A DNA stretch of 64,000 bases from Mucilaginibacter sp. UR6-1 (GTDB lineage Bacteria; Bacteroidota; Bacteroidia; Sphingobacteriales; Sphingobacteriaceae). Each line of letters begins with the position of its first letter. The stretch's first letter is position 1. The notes beneath the pieces are model-generated. The model was not told where the DNA came from. It saw only the letters and a list, made by a program, of their open reading frames with translations, and ran no database searches. The translations under genes and the position numbers were made by a program. The stretch is from NCBI RefSeq assembly GCF_020880975.1, contig NZ_JAJIWP010000002.1, positions 744,001-808,000 of the forward strand, written 5' to 3'. Of the stretch, positions 25,271 to 34,563 are shown piece by piece.

Positions 25271-26407
25271 ATGCGTGTTTATTTTGATAACGCGGCCACT
25301 ACGCCGCTTGACCCGGAAGTATTAAAGGAAATGTATAAGGTAATGGAAAGCCAGTTTGGTAATCCATCATCAATACATGCGCATGGCCGCGAGGCACGTA
25401 CGCTTATTGAGCGTTCACGTAAAACCATTGCCAATTTACTGCATACATCACCCGCCGAAATATTTTTTACCAGCGGCGGTACCGAGGCGGATAACATGGC
25501 CATTAAATGCGGCATTGTTGACCATGGTTTAAAACACGCCATTACAAGTCGCTTAGAACACCATGCCGTGCTGCATACGCTTGAGGCGATGGAAAAGGCA
25601 GGTGTTATAAAACTAAGCTTTGTAGATACCGACCATAAAGGCAATGTTGATTACGCCCATCTTGAAAAACTGTTGCAGGATAATGAGCGCAGCTTTGTAT
25701 CATTGATGCATGCCAATAACGAGATAGGTACACTTACTGATATTGAGCGTGTGGGCGAGCTATGTGAGCAGTATAATGCCTTATTTCATAGCGATACGGT
25801 GCAAACCATGGGGCATTTCCCGCATGATCTGAGCAAGCTTAAAGTGCACTTTTTGGTATGTGCCGCCCACAAGCTGCACGGGCCAAAAGGGGTAGGCTTT
25901 TTACATATCAATCATCGTATCAAAATAAAACCGATGATACACGGCGGTTCGCAGGAGCGCAATATGCGCGGCGGCACCGAAAATGTGTATGGTATTGCCG
26001 GTTTAGCCAAAGCGCTTGATATGGCCTATGCCGATATGGAAGCGCATCAGGCACATATACAAGGCCTTAAAAGCTATATGCTTGAGCAATTAAAGGCGGA
26101 GATACCGGGCGTAAGTTTTAACGGTGAAACTGACCCCGGAAAAAGTTTGTACACGGTGCTCAACGTATCATTCCCTGAAATGGATATGGCCGATATGTTG
26201 TTGTTTAATCTTGATATAGCGGGTATTTCGGCTTCGGGCGGCAGCGCCTGCAGTTCCGGTACTGATATTGGTTCGCATGTATTAACCGCTATCGGCGCAA
26301 ACCCTTCTCGCGCGTCGGTAAGGTTTTCTTTCTCAAAATATAGCAATAAGGAGGAGGTTGATTTTACAGTGGCTAAACTTAAAGATGTTTGCCTGGTGAA
26401 AGCCTGA
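25271..26407 (+). CDS. Cysteine desulfurase (NifS/IscS-like)
   Basis: A 378-residue class V aminotransferase. VYFDNAATTPLDP is the usual N-terminus; the PLP lysine is Lys201 in CAAHKLHGPKG; TSGGTEADN binds the cofactor phosphate; and the sulfur-carrying Cys327 lies in SGGSACSSGTDIG. The ACSSG loop is of the group I (NifS/IscS) type. The enzyme releases sulfur from cysteine for Fe-S clusters or thiolation. No iscU or other Fe-S assembly gene is adjacent, so which pathway it serves is open; tRNA thiolation is also possible. Ends before a long hairpin. Confidence 0.9.
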   Translation: MRVYFDNAATTPLDPEVLKEMYKVMESQFGNPSSIHAHGREARTLIERSRKTIANLLHTSPAEIFFTSGGTEADNMAIKCGIVDHGLKHAITSRLEHHAVLHTLEAMEKAGVIKLSFVDTDHKGNVDYAHLEKLLQDNERSFVSLMHANNEIGTLTDIERVGELCEQYNALFHSDTVQTMGHFPHDLSKLKVHFLVCAAHKLHGPKGVGFLHINHRIKIKPMIHGGSQERNMRGGTENVYGIAGLAKALDMAYADMEAHQAHIQGLKSYMLEQLKAEIPGVSFNGETDPGKSLYTVLNVSFPEMDMADMLLFNLDIAGISASGGSACSSGTDIGSHVLTAIGANPSRASVRFSFSKYSNKEEVDFTVAKLKDVCLVKA

Positions 26408-26453
26408 CAGGCTGCTGTGATCGTTATCAACAATTCTTAACAGAATATATTTA

Positions 26454-26497
26454 AACGGCCAATTGATTTTCTGAATAAAAGAAAACAATTGGCCGTT
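26454..26497. terminator. Long hairpin after the cysteine desulfurase gene
   Basis: A perfect 12-bp stem, AACGGCCAATTG with CAATTGGCCGTT, enclosing 20 bases whose TTTTC and GAAAA extend the pairing. It sits 47 bp past the desulfurase stop codon. It lacks a T-run, so it may end transcription poorly. Confidence 0.55.
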
Positions 26498-26536
26498 CGT
26501 ATAGGTTTGTTAATTAGAAATTAAAATTGATAACCT

Positions 26537-27169
26537 ATGACAACAATAAATGAGATGGCTTGGGATGATCGCAACGATCAGCTAAAGCAAAATGAAACTG
26601 GCTATGCCGGTCAAAACTATACCGCTTCAGACAATGCTGTTGATCCGGATGAGGATGATCTGGATGAAGAGGATGAACTTTTGTATGAGGAAGAATTGGA
26701 TACCGAACTTGAAGATGATGAATTAGATACCAGTATTGAAGATGATGAGGTAGCTGCTACCGACCCTTTATATGACGAAGAGGATGAAAGTACAACCTCC
26801 GGGTATACCAATACGCTAAGCAACGATGCCGCTTTTGATCGTGAATATGATGAAAACGAAGGTAATGGCTTGGATGAGGATAAGGACTTTGAGGCTCACC
26901 TGGCCCCGGAATCAGTAGACCCTGACCCGAATGAAATACCTGAGGAAGGCGAATCAGATAACGAAGGATCGGGCTATACACCAAGCCGCGAATATAGCGA
27001 ACCACAGGAAGGTAATGATGCATCGTACAGTGAACAAACTGACGTAACGCCACCTAATCATAAAGAGTTCCCGTCCGAAGGCCCTGCAAAGGCCGATTTT
27101 GAGGCCCGCCCTCATGGCCGTACCACTGGCCGCATGATAGGCCACGAGCCTGGTACCGAAGGGATATAA
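26537..27169 (+). CDS. Highly acidic low-complexity protein, unknown function
   Basis: A 210-residue protein without signal peptide or membrane helix. Residues 36-85 consist largely of Asp and Glu with Leu and Tyr (for example DEDDLDEEDELLYEEELD). The remainder is Pro/Glu/Ser/Asn-rich and probably disordered, ending in a slightly more ordered tail (HGRTTGRMIGHEPGTEGI). No enzymatic motif is present. Proteins of this style are common in Sphingobacteriaceae and are unnamed. It stands alone between two hairpins. A role as a stress or ion-binding disordered protein is guesswork. Confidence 0.6.
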   Translation: MTTINEMAWDDRNDQLKQNETGYAGQNYTASDNAVDPDEDDLDEEDELLYEEELDTELEDDELDTSIEDDEVAATDPLYDEEDESTTSGYTNTLSNDAAFDREYDENEGNGLDEDKDFEAHLAPESVDPDPNEIPEEGESDNEGSGYTPSREYSEPQEGNDASYSEQTDVTPPNHKEFPSEGPAKADFEARPHGRTTGRMIGHEPGTEGI

Positions 27170-27192
27170 TTATTACAGATAATGAAATGAAG

Positions 27193-27222
27193 AGCCGGTT
27201 TTAACAAGCCGGCTTTTTTTGT
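27193..27222 (+). terminator. Hairpin terminator after the acidic-protein gene
   Basis: Arms AGCCGG and CCGGCT around a TTTTAACAAG-type loop, followed by a run of seven T. A classic intrinsic terminator. Confidence 0.8.
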
Positions 27223-27315
27223 CTGCAATTTGTCATTCTGCGTCCATTAGTAATTACGGATTAAACTATCACTATTGAACACAGTCATACCTATACAAAA
27301 CAACGATAGAATACA

Positions 27316-27717
27316 ATGAAAAAATTAATGCTGATGATAGCTTTTGTTGCTGGGATAGGTTTAGCGGCAAATGCGCAAACAGAGGTTAAGCCACATAAAA
27401 CACCGCAGCAAAAAGCGGAAATGCTGAGCAAAAAAATGCAAACTGAACTGAGTCTTACTCAGGAACAGTCGACCAGGATACATGCTATATTGTTAACCCA
27501 GGCTACCCGTGTGGATAGTATAAAGGCAGCAAATGCTGATGGCGATAAAAAACGCCATGACCGCAAGGCTGTAAAACAGATAATGCAAAACACTGATAAG
27601 CAAATAACCGGTGTGTTAAATGCTGATCAGCTTAAAAAATATAACCAGCTAAAGGCCGATAAGGTGTATAAGATGCAGAAGAAGAGAGCCGAACAAGCTG
27701 GTAAAGTGCAAGGTTGA
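27316..27717 (+). CDS. Small periplasmic helical protein (Spy/LTxxQ-like)
   Basis: A 133-residue exported protein: signal MKKLMLMIAFVAGIGLAANAQ, cleaved after about residue 21. The mature part is entirely helical and very basic, with LSLTQEQSTRIHAIL, which resembles the LTxxQ repeat of the Spy/CpxP family of periplasmic chaperones, and a second similar stretch, VLNADQLKKYNQL. Two such repeats in this spacing fit the family. It may bind unfolded proteins or metals in the periplasm, but the match is weak by eye. A strong terminator follows. Confidence 0.62.
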   Translation: MKKLMLMIAFVAGIGLAANAQTEVKPHKTPQQKAEMLSKKMQTELSLTQEQSTRIHAILLTQATRVDSIKAANADGDKKRHDRKAVKQIMQNTDKQITGVLNADQLKKYNQLKADKVYKMQKKRAEQAGKVQG

Positions 27718-27753
27718 TTTGATGTGGTAGATTGATTATGTTTAGTGAGAAGG

Positions 27754-27779
27754 AAAGCGGGCGAAAGCCCGCTTTTTGT
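27754..27779. terminator. Hairpin terminator
   Basis: A perfect 9-bp stem, AAAGCGGGC with GCCCGCTTT, around GAAA, followed by TTTTTG on the plus strand and preceded by A-rich bases for the minus strand. It lies between convergent genes. Confidence 0.82.
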
Positions 27780-27780
27780 T

Positions 27781-28566
27781 TTATATGAGGTTATGAGTAA
27801 AAGTGTAATGCAGCAATTTAGAGATGTTAACACTGTCAATCTGTTTCCACTCCTTTAGTTCATCTATAAATTCAGGTACAGCTAAATTTGCCGTTTGGGC
27901 GGCCTTTGTATAAAATTCAGCTTTGTGCGGGTGTTGGGGCGAGCACGCATTAAACGTATGCCCGAATGCCTGCTTTTGTAAAATGGCATGGCTGATGCCC
28001 AGGCAATCATCCAAATGTATCATGTTTACAGGTGCCTGGCCGTTGGGGATATCCTTTTTACCGGTAAAAAACCTACCGGCCTCGCGGTTTGGGCCAAATA
28101 AACCGCCGAAGCGGACGACGGTCATATCAAACCCGTTTTGCGCTTTAAGCAGATCTTCTACCGCAAGTAAAGCCTTGCCTGATTCAGTTGTAGGATTGGG
28201 CGGGTCAAGTTCAGTTACCTTTTGGTTGTTATCACCATATACCCCGGTTGAACTAATGTATATAACATGCTTTACCGGGCTGTTGCCGATAAGGTTAACC
28301 GCCTGTTGAATTTTTGTATGATAATCGCCACCGCTTCTTACTTTAGGGGGAATGGCTATCCATATAACATCGCACTCAAAAAAAGCAGGATCGTAATTTG
28401 ATAGGGCAGTACCCAAGTCAATAATAAAAGGTGCTATGCCGTATTGTTGTAAAACAGGTAGCTTTTCGGCAGTGGTGGTTGATCCTTTTACGAGGTGACC
28501 TGCCTCAACTAATGATTTTGCTAAAGCAAGGCCATACCAGCCGCAACCTAAAATGCTTATCGTCAT
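27781..28566 (-). CDS. NAD(P)-binding Rossmann-fold epimerase-like protein (YeeZ-like)
   Basis: The start is set at the ATG at 28566 (MTISILGCGW) rather than a TTG two codons earlier. The 261-residue protein begins with a dinucleotide-binding loop, ILGCGWYGLALA. It continues as an atypical short-chain dehydrogenase/epimerase with ISSTGVYGDNN, placed like the Ser/Tyr catalytic part of extended SDRs but lacking a clear YxxxK. RFGGLFGPNREAGRF and MIHLDDCLGISHAIL are conserved in YeeZ-type proteins. The substrate is unknown. It stands alone on the minus strand. Confidence 0.78.
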   Translation of the reverse strand: MTISILGCGWYGLALAKSLVEAGHLVKGSTTTAEKLPVLQQYGIAPFIIDLGTALSNYDPAFFECDVIWIAIPPKVRSGGDYHTKIQQAVNLIGNSPVKHVIYISSTGVYGDNNQKVTELDPPNPTTESGKALLAVEDLLKAQNGFDMTVVRFGGLFGPNREAGRFFTGKKDIPNGQAPVNMIHLDDCLGISHAILQKQAFGHTFNACSPQHPHKAEFYTKAAQTANLAVPEFIDELKEWKQIDSVNISKLLHYTFTHNLI

Positions 28567-28748
28567 ACTCAATATTTATAGGCTACAAACCTACTAAACA
28601 TTTCACGGCTATTATAAGTATGCTGAAATCTTGAATAATATCTATTAACTTGATGTTAAATTACCAATATTTAAATGAAAGTTTGTTTTTAACGACAGAT
28701 TTATAATAATATGCATGGTTAATTTGTATTTTAGTAGCACTTATAGTT

Positions 28749-31550
28749 GTGCGCAATTTTTTTTACCCCTTATTAATTGTTGTTGCATTAATAACCCTGC
28801 TGGTTGTTATTGATGCTGATGCTATTGCTCAAACTCCTGTTGATACGCTCGTAAAAACAGTTAAAACCATTAAAGATCCGGCTTCGGCAATGGCCTATGC
28901 TGATGCGCACATAGCGTTAGGCAGGCAGCGTAAGGATCGCTCTTATGAGGGTCGCGCGCTCTATGCAAAATCGTACAGACTTTACATGAATGGCGATGAG
29001 CTTAAAGCGCTTGAACTGGCGCGCCAGGCTAATCGCCTTGTTTCCCCCCGTGATTCATTTGTATATATCAAATCGGCAACCATGATAGCCTATATGCTGG
29101 GCAGGCATAGTAAAGAGCTGGAAGGATTACAGACGGCCTTTAGGGCTTTAAAGGTAGCTGAGGCTAAAAAATGGAAACGCTTAAGTGCCGATTGCCATAT
29201 TTGTATAGCTGATATTTACCGTTCAATGGATAGGCCTTCGCAGGCATTGAACCATGCGCAGCAGGCTGCCGCTGATATGAAGGCCGCCAAGGATACCGCT
29301 ATGTATATCATCGCGCTTAGTACACTGTCAAACGTTTACTCGCAGCATGCTTTTCAAACAACTTATAATATAGCCAGGGCGGTTGAGTATATGGAGCTGA
29401 TACTTAAAGAGCCATATGTGCAAAAGCTTACCATTTTTGAAAGGGCACGATATTTAAGCAACCTTGGCCGACTTTATGAAATGCAGAAGAGGTTTGATAA
29501 GGCCGGTAAAGTATTACTTGAGGCTGTTGATATATGCCATCGGGAGGATTTTCCGGCTATTGAAAAACACGCGCTTAATGAGCTGGCTACCCTGCGCAAT
29601 GATCAGGGCCGCTACCGCGAAAGTATCGAATTTTCGCAAAGGGCACTGGTCATACAGTCTGACGCGCAAACCAGTCGCATTATGCAGCGTAATATTTATA
29701 ACAGGCTGAGCGACTCGTACGAGGGATTGAATGATTACAAACAGGCATTTAAATATTTTAAGCTTTACCGTAACCTGAGCGATACCATTACCAGCCTGGG
29801 CCTTACAAATGCCGCGGCCGAGCTTAACGAAAAGTACAAGCTTGATAAGCGCCTGCTACTTGAAGAAGCTAAATCAAAACTGGCCACGCAGCAACGTAAC
29901 TTTAGTGTTATTATCGTGGTGCTTGTTATTATCGGTTTTGTGATCATGTACCGCTGGTATTATTTTAAACGGCAGCGCGAAGCAAATCTACTCGCTAAAG
30001 AACATCAGCAACTGGCGCGCCTTGATGCCATGAAAACCAGTTTTTTTGCCAACATCAGCCATGAGTTGCGAACACCGCTTACGCTTATTATGGGGCCGCT
30101 TGATGTACTGGTCAATCAAAAAATATTGAGTGAAGAGAAGCGAAATGTGCATCTGGAAACAGTATGGCGCAACAGCAAAAAGCTGCTGGGTATGGTAAAT
30201 GAGTTACTTGACCTTGGTAAGATAGAAGCAGGCAACCTGCCCGTACGTTTACAAAAGGTGCATTTGCTGCCTTTTATCAGGGTGCTTTACCAGGGCTTTG
30301 CTTCGGCGGCGGAGCACCGGCAGATACGTTACTCCATTATTTGTAATATTGATGATAAGCTGATTGTAGAGGTTGATCGTGAAAAGCTTGAAAAGATCAT
30401 AAATAACCTGATATCCAACGCGGTAAAATTTACACCGGCATATGGTGCCATATACGTTAATGCCAAAGCTAAAGCCGGGCGCCTTGAATTTACTGTTGCC
30501 AATACCGGCACAGGTATTCATCCTGATGATCTGAAACATATTTTTGACCGTTATTACCAGGGTAGTAAAGCCACTGCCGAAGGCGGTACAGGTATTGGTT
30601 TAGCCATATCGCGAGAATTTACTGAACTGCTTGGCGGTAATATTGAAATTGAGAACGACTGGGGGCGCGGTGTAGTTTTTAAAGTAAATCTACCTTTAAC
30701 TGTACTTGATGAAGTACCCGACAGGGCTGATGATGGCGATGATACCGATAATGATGAGGCCGCGGCACAGTTACCGGGCACATTTACGGTGATGGTGGTT
30801 GAGGATCATACTGAAATGGCCCATTATATTGCCAGCATACTTAAACCTAATTATCATGTGGTAACCGTAAATAATGGTGTTGAAGCGCTTGATAAGCTTG
30901 AAGCCATGCCGCAACCGCCTGATCTGATCGTGTCTGACGTGATGATGCCATTGATGGATGGTTTCGCCTTGCTTGAACATCTTAAAAAGCACGATGCTTA
31001 TTACCGCATACCAGTGGTGATGCTTACCGCGCTTGCCGATGCGCAAAACAAACTGAAAGCTTTAACCATAGGGGTAGACGATTATATTACCAAGCCATTT
31101 TTAAGCAGTGAATTACTTGCCAGGGTAGCTAATCTGCTCAATAACGTGTCAAACAGAGCCGTTGAAAGTGTAATGGTTCAGGATGAAGGTTTTGATGATG
31201 ATGATACAGGCGAACAGGCTGCATCATCACCGGCAGACCTGGTATGGTTGGCAGAACTTGAAGCGTTAGTGCGCCGCTATGTAGGCAAAACCGACCTTAA
31301 CATTGCTATGCTGAGCTATGAGCTTAACATAAGCGAACGGCAACTGAACAGGCGTATAAAGGCCATAACCGGCCTCACTCCAAATAAGTATATAAGGGCT
31401 ATACGTTTACAAATAGCACGTGAGGCTATTGATAGTGGTAAGTATCGTACCATAGCCGAAATCTCGTACGCCGCGGGGTTTGATACACCTGCTTATTTTT
31501 CAAAACTTTTTAAAGCACATTACGGGCGTGATGTAAACGAGTTGCTGTAA
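28749..31550 (+). CDS. Hybrid two-component sensor kinase/AraC-type regulator with TPR sensor
   Basis: A 933-residue one-piece sensor-regulator (HTCS type). It starts at a GTG (MRNFFYPLL), since no ATG is close. A signal-anchor helix is followed by a periplasmic TPR-like helical sensor (about 30-375), a membrane helix (about 378-398), a histidine kinase (His438 in SHELRTPL; N box NNLISNAVKF; G boxes NTGTGIHPDD and GGTGIGLA), a receiver (Asp730 in VSDVMMP) and an AraC/XylS DNA-binding domain (about 820-933, ISERQLNRRIKAITG). Such proteins often control polysaccharide loci through two-bladed propeller sensors. Here the sensor is TPR-like and no SusC/SusD pair is near, so the target is unknown. 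Confidence 0.9.
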   Translation: MRNFFYPLLIVVALITLLVVIDADAIAQTPVDTLVKTVKTIKDPASAMAYADAHIALGRQRKDRSYEGRALYAKSYRLYMNGDELKALELARQANRLVSPRDSFVYIKSATMIAYMLGRHSKELEGLQTAFRALKVAEAKKWKRLSADCHICIADIYRSMDRPSQALNHAQQAAADMKAAKDTAMYIIALSTLSNVYSQHAFQTTYNIARAVEYMELILKEPYVQKLTIFERARYLSNLGRLYEMQKRFDKAGKVLLEAVDICHREDFPAIEKHALNELATLRNDQGRYRESIEFSQRALVIQSDAQTSRIMQRNIYNRLSDSYEGLNDYKQAFKYFKLYRNLSDTITSLGLTNAAAELNEKYKLDKRLLLEEAKSKLATQQRNFSVIIVVLVIIGFVIMYRWYYFKRQREANLLAKEHQQLARLDAMKTSFFANISHELRTPLTLIMGPLDVLVNQKILSEEKRNVHLETVWRNSKKLLGMVNELLDLGKIEAGNLPVRLQKVHLLPFIRVLYQGFASAAEHRQIRYSIICNIDDKLIVEVDREKLEKIINNLISNAVKFTPAYGAIYVNAKAKAGRLEFTVANTGTGIHPDDLKHIFDRYYQGSKATAEGGTGIGLAISREFTELLGGNIEIENDWGRGVVFKVNLPLTVLDEVPDRADDGDDTDNDEAAAQLPGTFTVMVVEDHTEMAHYIASILKPNYHVVTVNNGVEALDKLEAMPQPPDLIVSDVMMPLMDGFALLEHLKKHDAYYRIPVVMLTALADAQNKLKALTIGVDDYITKPFLSSELLARVANLLNNVSNRAVESVMVQDEGFDDDDTGEQAASSPADLVWLAELEALVRRYVGKTDLNIAMLSYELNISERQLNRRIKAITGLTPNKYIRAIRLQIAREAIDSGKYRTIAEISYAAGFDTPAYFSKLFKAHYGRDVNELL

Positions 31551-31706
31551 TGCAATACGTGTCTGTTTCCTTATTGCTTGATTTAATGCGGGTTATGTTT
31601 TTATGGCAGTTTTATTCAGGGCTTGTTTGGCAGTTCTGTTAAGCTAAATGTCCGTTTTGTTAAACTCAAAACACCCACATTTGAGTGTATTTAAACTATT
31701 AGCTAA

Positions 31707-31907
31707 ATGAATTTTTTAATTGACGAGCAAAACTTAACAAGCATGGTTGCTACCCCTAAATCCAGAGCTGTTGTTACGTGCCCGCGTTGTAATAATGATC
31801 AGTGCGACCGTATACCACGAAGTAAAATAGTAAAGATTTTATTTTCTGATAACATGCGTCATTATAAATGTAGCCGTTGTTTCAAAAAGTTTTATAAATC
31901 GGCATAA
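31707..31907 (+). CDS. Small zinc-ribbon-like protein
   Basis: A 66-residue protein with CPRCNNDQC near residue 25 and YKCSRCFKKF near residue 54, a four-Cys arrangement typical of a zinc ribbon, and a basic C-terminus. It may bind nucleic acid or another protein. It lies alone between the hybrid regulator and the M28 peptidase gene and is followed by a terminator hairpin, which supports it being a real transcription unit. No family name is recognised. Confidence 0.6.
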   Translation: MNFLIDEQNLTSMVATPKSRAVVTCPRCNNDQCDRIPRSKIVKILFSDNMRHYKCSRCFKKFYKSA

Positions 31908-31973
31908 CATCTAAAACATACAAAACCATCTTTATAAACTTAGGTACCCGTTCTTTATAGCGGTTTTAATGTG

Positions 31974-32004
31974 ATGCTCTCCGGCAACGGAGGGCATTTT
32001 TTTT
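31974..32004 (+). terminator. Hairpin terminator
   Basis: Stem ATGCTCTCCG with CGGAGGGCAT (one G-T pair) around GCAA, followed by eight T. It ends the small zinc-ribbon gene unit. Confidence 0.82.
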
Positions 32005-32059
32005 GGTAAAATACCTGTTGCATCATTGGTGTGATTTTAAATCTTTATAAATTAACAGC

Positions 32060-33640
32060 ATGAAACTAACTGACCTTTATTCAAAACCGGCCAAAACCCT
32101 TATGGCCGCATTGTTTATCTCGGGCGCAATGTGCAACTACGACGCTTATGCGCAAACCAAAGATGCCGTTGTAGATAACATTGTTAAAGAAGCTAATGAA
32201 AACTCACAGCTAAAAAACCTTGCCCACGAGTTGCTTGATGTAGTAGGCCCCCGCCTGGTAGGCACACCGCAAATGCAGCAGGCCAATAACTGGGCTGTCG
32301 AAAAATATAAAGGCTGGGGCATTGCCGCCCGTAATGAAAAGTGGGGCGAGTGGCGCGGCTGGGAGCGCGGCATATCGCACATTGATATGATATCGCCGCG
32401 GGTGCACACCCTTGAAGCTACGCAGTTAGCCTGGAGCCCCGGCATGAAAAAGAGCGTAACTGCCGAACTTATCATCATCCCTGATGTGGCCGACTCGGTA
32501 GCCTTTAAAAAATGGCTGCCCGCGGTTAAAGGTAAATTTGTACTAATATCAATGATGCAGCCAACCGGCCGGCCCGATTATAACTGGAAGGAATTTGCCA
32601 CGCCCGAATCATTTGAAAAAATGAAAAAGGAGCGTACTGCGCAAACAACAGCCTGGGCTGCCCGCATAAGCAAAACGGGTTATAACGGCCGCACCCTTCC
32701 TGTGGCGCTCGAAAAAGCAGGCGCGGCAGGCGTAGTGATCAACAACTGGTCGGCAGGCTTTGGGGTTGATAAAATATTTGGCGCTTACACTAAAAAAGTA
32801 CCAACCATTGATGTAGCCCTTGAAGATTATGGCCTGTTGTACCGCCTGATCGAATCAGGACATAAACCAAAGATCCGCGTACAAACCGAATCAAAAGAAA
32901 ACGGTGTAGTGCCAACCTTTAACACTATTGCCGAAATTAAAGGCAGCGAAAAACCTAACGAGTACGTAATCCTGTCAGCCCACTTTGACTCATGGGATGG
33001 TGGCACCGGCGCAACTGACAATGGTACCGGCACGCTTACCATGATGGAGGCCATGCGTATCCTGAAAAAGATATATCCAAACCCAAAACGTACCATACTG
33101 GTAGGCCACTGGGGCAGCGAGGAGCAGGGGTTGAACGGCTCAAGGGCTTTTGTGGAGGATCATCCAGAAATAGTAAAAAATATACAGGCTGTATTTAACC
33201 AGGATAACGGTACCGGCCGTGTGGTTAACCTTAGCGGCCAGGGTTTTCTGAATGCTTATGACTACCTGGGCCGCTGGCTGAGCAAGGTACCTGATAGCAT
33301 CCGCACGCAAATAGAAACCTCATTCCCCGGCGCGCCTGGTCGTGGCGGGTCTGATTTTGCCTCGTTTGTAGCGGCAGGTGCACCGGCATTTTCATTGAGC
33401 TCAAACAGTTGGTCGTACGGCAATTATACCTGGCACACCAATCGTGATACGTATGATAAAATAGTATTTGACGATTTGCGCAACAACGCCATGCTGGCCG
33501 CCATATTGGCTTACCTGGCCAGCGAGGATCCGGCTAAAACATCAAACGAGAAAAGCGTAATGCCAGTTAACCCACGCACCGGCGAACAGGTTAAATGGCC
33601 TGAACAAACATCCCCAACCCGTCGTGGCGGTTTAGATTAA
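32060..33640 (+). CDS. Secreted M28 family metallopeptidase (aminopeptidase)
   Basis: A 526-residue exported protein with a signal sequence ending near YAQ at about 32. It has a protease-associated-type insert (about 130-260) and a C-terminal M28 catalytic domain with the two-zinc ligands in order: His and Asp in SAHFDSWDGG and ATDNGTGT, the catalytic Glu pair in GSEEQGLNG, Asp in NQDNGTG, and His in TWHTNRDTYD. The family removes N-terminal residues or acts as carboxypeptidase. It is a single gene closed by a perfect hairpin. A nutritional role in peptide breakdown is likely. Confidence 0.9.
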   Translation: MKLTDLYSKPAKTLMAALFISGAMCNYDAYAQTKDAVVDNIVKEANENSQLKNLAHELLDVVGPRLVGTPQMQQANNWAVEKYKGWGIAARNEKWGEWRGWERGISHIDMISPRVHTLEATQLAWSPGMKKSVTAELIIIPDVADSVAFKKWLPAVKGKFVLISMMQPTGRPDYNWKEFATPESFEKMKKERTAQTTAWAARISKTGYNGRTLPVALEKAGAAGVVINNWSAGFGVDKIFGAYTKKVPTIDVALEDYGLLYRLIESGHKPKIRVQTESKENGVVPTFNTIAEIKGSEKPNEYVILSAHFDSWDGGTGATDNGTGTLTMMEAMRILKKIYPNPKRTILVGHWGSEEQGLNGSRAFVEDHPEIVKNIQAVFNQDNGTGRVVNLSGQGFLNAYDYLGRWLSKVPDSIRTQIETSFPGAPGRGGSDFASFVAAGAPAFSLSSNSWSYGNYTWHTNRDTYDKIVFDDLRNNAMLAAILAYLASEDPAKTSNEKSVMPVNPRTGEQVKWPEQTSPTRRGGLD

Positions 33641-33650
33641 TTATCGCCGT

Positions 33651-33692
33651 TAACTAATAAAGGCACCTGGTAAAAGGTGCCTTTATTAGTTA
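33651..33692. terminator. Bidirectional hairpin terminator, 17-bp perfect stem
   Basis: Arms TAACTAATAAAGGCACC and its exact complement enclose eight bases (TGGTAAAA). It lies between the convergent M28 peptidase and DUF3185 genes and has T-rich flanks on both strands. Confidence 0.85.
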
Positions 33693-33706
33693 AGTATGTT
33701 TATACA

Positions 33707-33916
33707 TCACTTTTTTGATGTGGCTACAATAACTATCCCGCCTATTAGCAACACGCCCCCGAGGTAAGGCGGCCAACTTACGGTTTTCTCCTTATCTGCC
33801 GATACCTGTATAGGGCCGGCATCTATTACCTTTTCCTTTTTGGTATAGGTAAAGCCCGTCCATATCAGCATGGCTGCGCCTATAACTATCAATATAATTC
33901 CAGTAACTCTGTTCAT
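33707..33916 (-). CDS. DUF3185-like small membrane protein
   Basis: A 69-residue protein with two membrane helices (about 3-23, VTGIILIVIGAAMLIWTGFTY, trimmed here, and about 51-65) separated by a short charged stretch. The pattern fits DUF3185, small membrane proteins of unknown function. Divergent from the membrane-tethered LuxR-type regulator gene by 63 bp, so its expression may be linked with it. Confidence 0.7.
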   Translation of the reverse strand: MNRVTGIILIVIGAAMLIWTGFTYTKKEKVIDAGPIQVSADKEKTVSWPPYLGGVLLIGGIVIVATSKK

Positions 33917-33979
33917 TATCTTTTTGGTTTATGTAAATGATAAGTAGCACAGGCGGCAAAATGTTTTATTTTTGATGAC

Positions 33980-34453
33980 ATGACCACCGCCTTCTGGCTC
34001 AAATACCGATCAACTTTGCTGTACGGGCTTTTATTAGCCTTGCTGCTATTTTTGCTTAAATGGCTTGAACTGCGATTGATAATGGTTAACCACTCGTTTG
34101 AAATATATGCAGGCAGCATTGCTATTATATTTACTGCACTGGGTATATGGCTGGCTGTAAAACTTACCGCCCCAAAAGTAAAAACCGTAGTAGTTGAAAA
34201 GCAGGTTTTTGTTGATAACCACGCTGAATTTACATTTAATGCGGATGCGCTGCAAACCACGGGCCTTAGCACCCGGGAGTTAGATGTGTTGCAACTGATG
34301 GCGCAAGGTTTAAGCAACCAGCAAATTGCCGACCGTTTATTTGTATCATTAAATACCATTAAAACCCATACCTCAAAAATATTGGAGAAGCTGGAAGCAG
34401 GCAGGCGCACCCAGGCGGTTGATAAGGCACGCAAGCTGGGGCTTGTACCATAA
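33980..34453 (+). CDS. Membrane-tethered LuxR-type transcriptional regulator
   Basis: A 157-residue protein with two N-terminal membrane helices (about 12-28 and 43-62) and a C-terminal LuxR/FixJ helix-turn-helix (about 92-157: STRELDVLQLMAQGLSNQQIADRLFVS, trimmed reading, then TIKTHTSKILEKL). There is no receiver domain, so it is not a normal response regulator; the membrane part may be the sensor or anchor. It lies 110 bp upstream of a DUF4199 gene, a pairing I recall as recurrent in Bacteroidota. Regulation of that gene, perhaps from the membrane, is a likely inference. Confidence 0.83.
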   Translation: MTTAFWLKYRSTLLYGLLLALLLFLLKWLELRLIMVNHSFEIYAGSIAIIFTALGIWLAVKLTAPKVKTVVVEKQVFVDNHAEFTFNADALQTTGLSTRELDVLQLMAQGLSNQQIADRLFVSLNTIKTHTSKILEKLEAGRRTQAVDKARKLGLVP

Positions 34454-34563
34454 AAGCTCATTATTTAGTATGATGTAAAGCGTTTATAAGCAAAATCACC
34501 CTAAAGTATGAGCGTTAACAACGCCGGGATAACCACTTTTACAGCCACAAAACTTTATAACAC

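Noticed and set aside
31974..32004. tRNA or small RNA gene
   Set aside because: A simple hairpin with a T-run; it has no cloverleaf or conserved tRNA loops.
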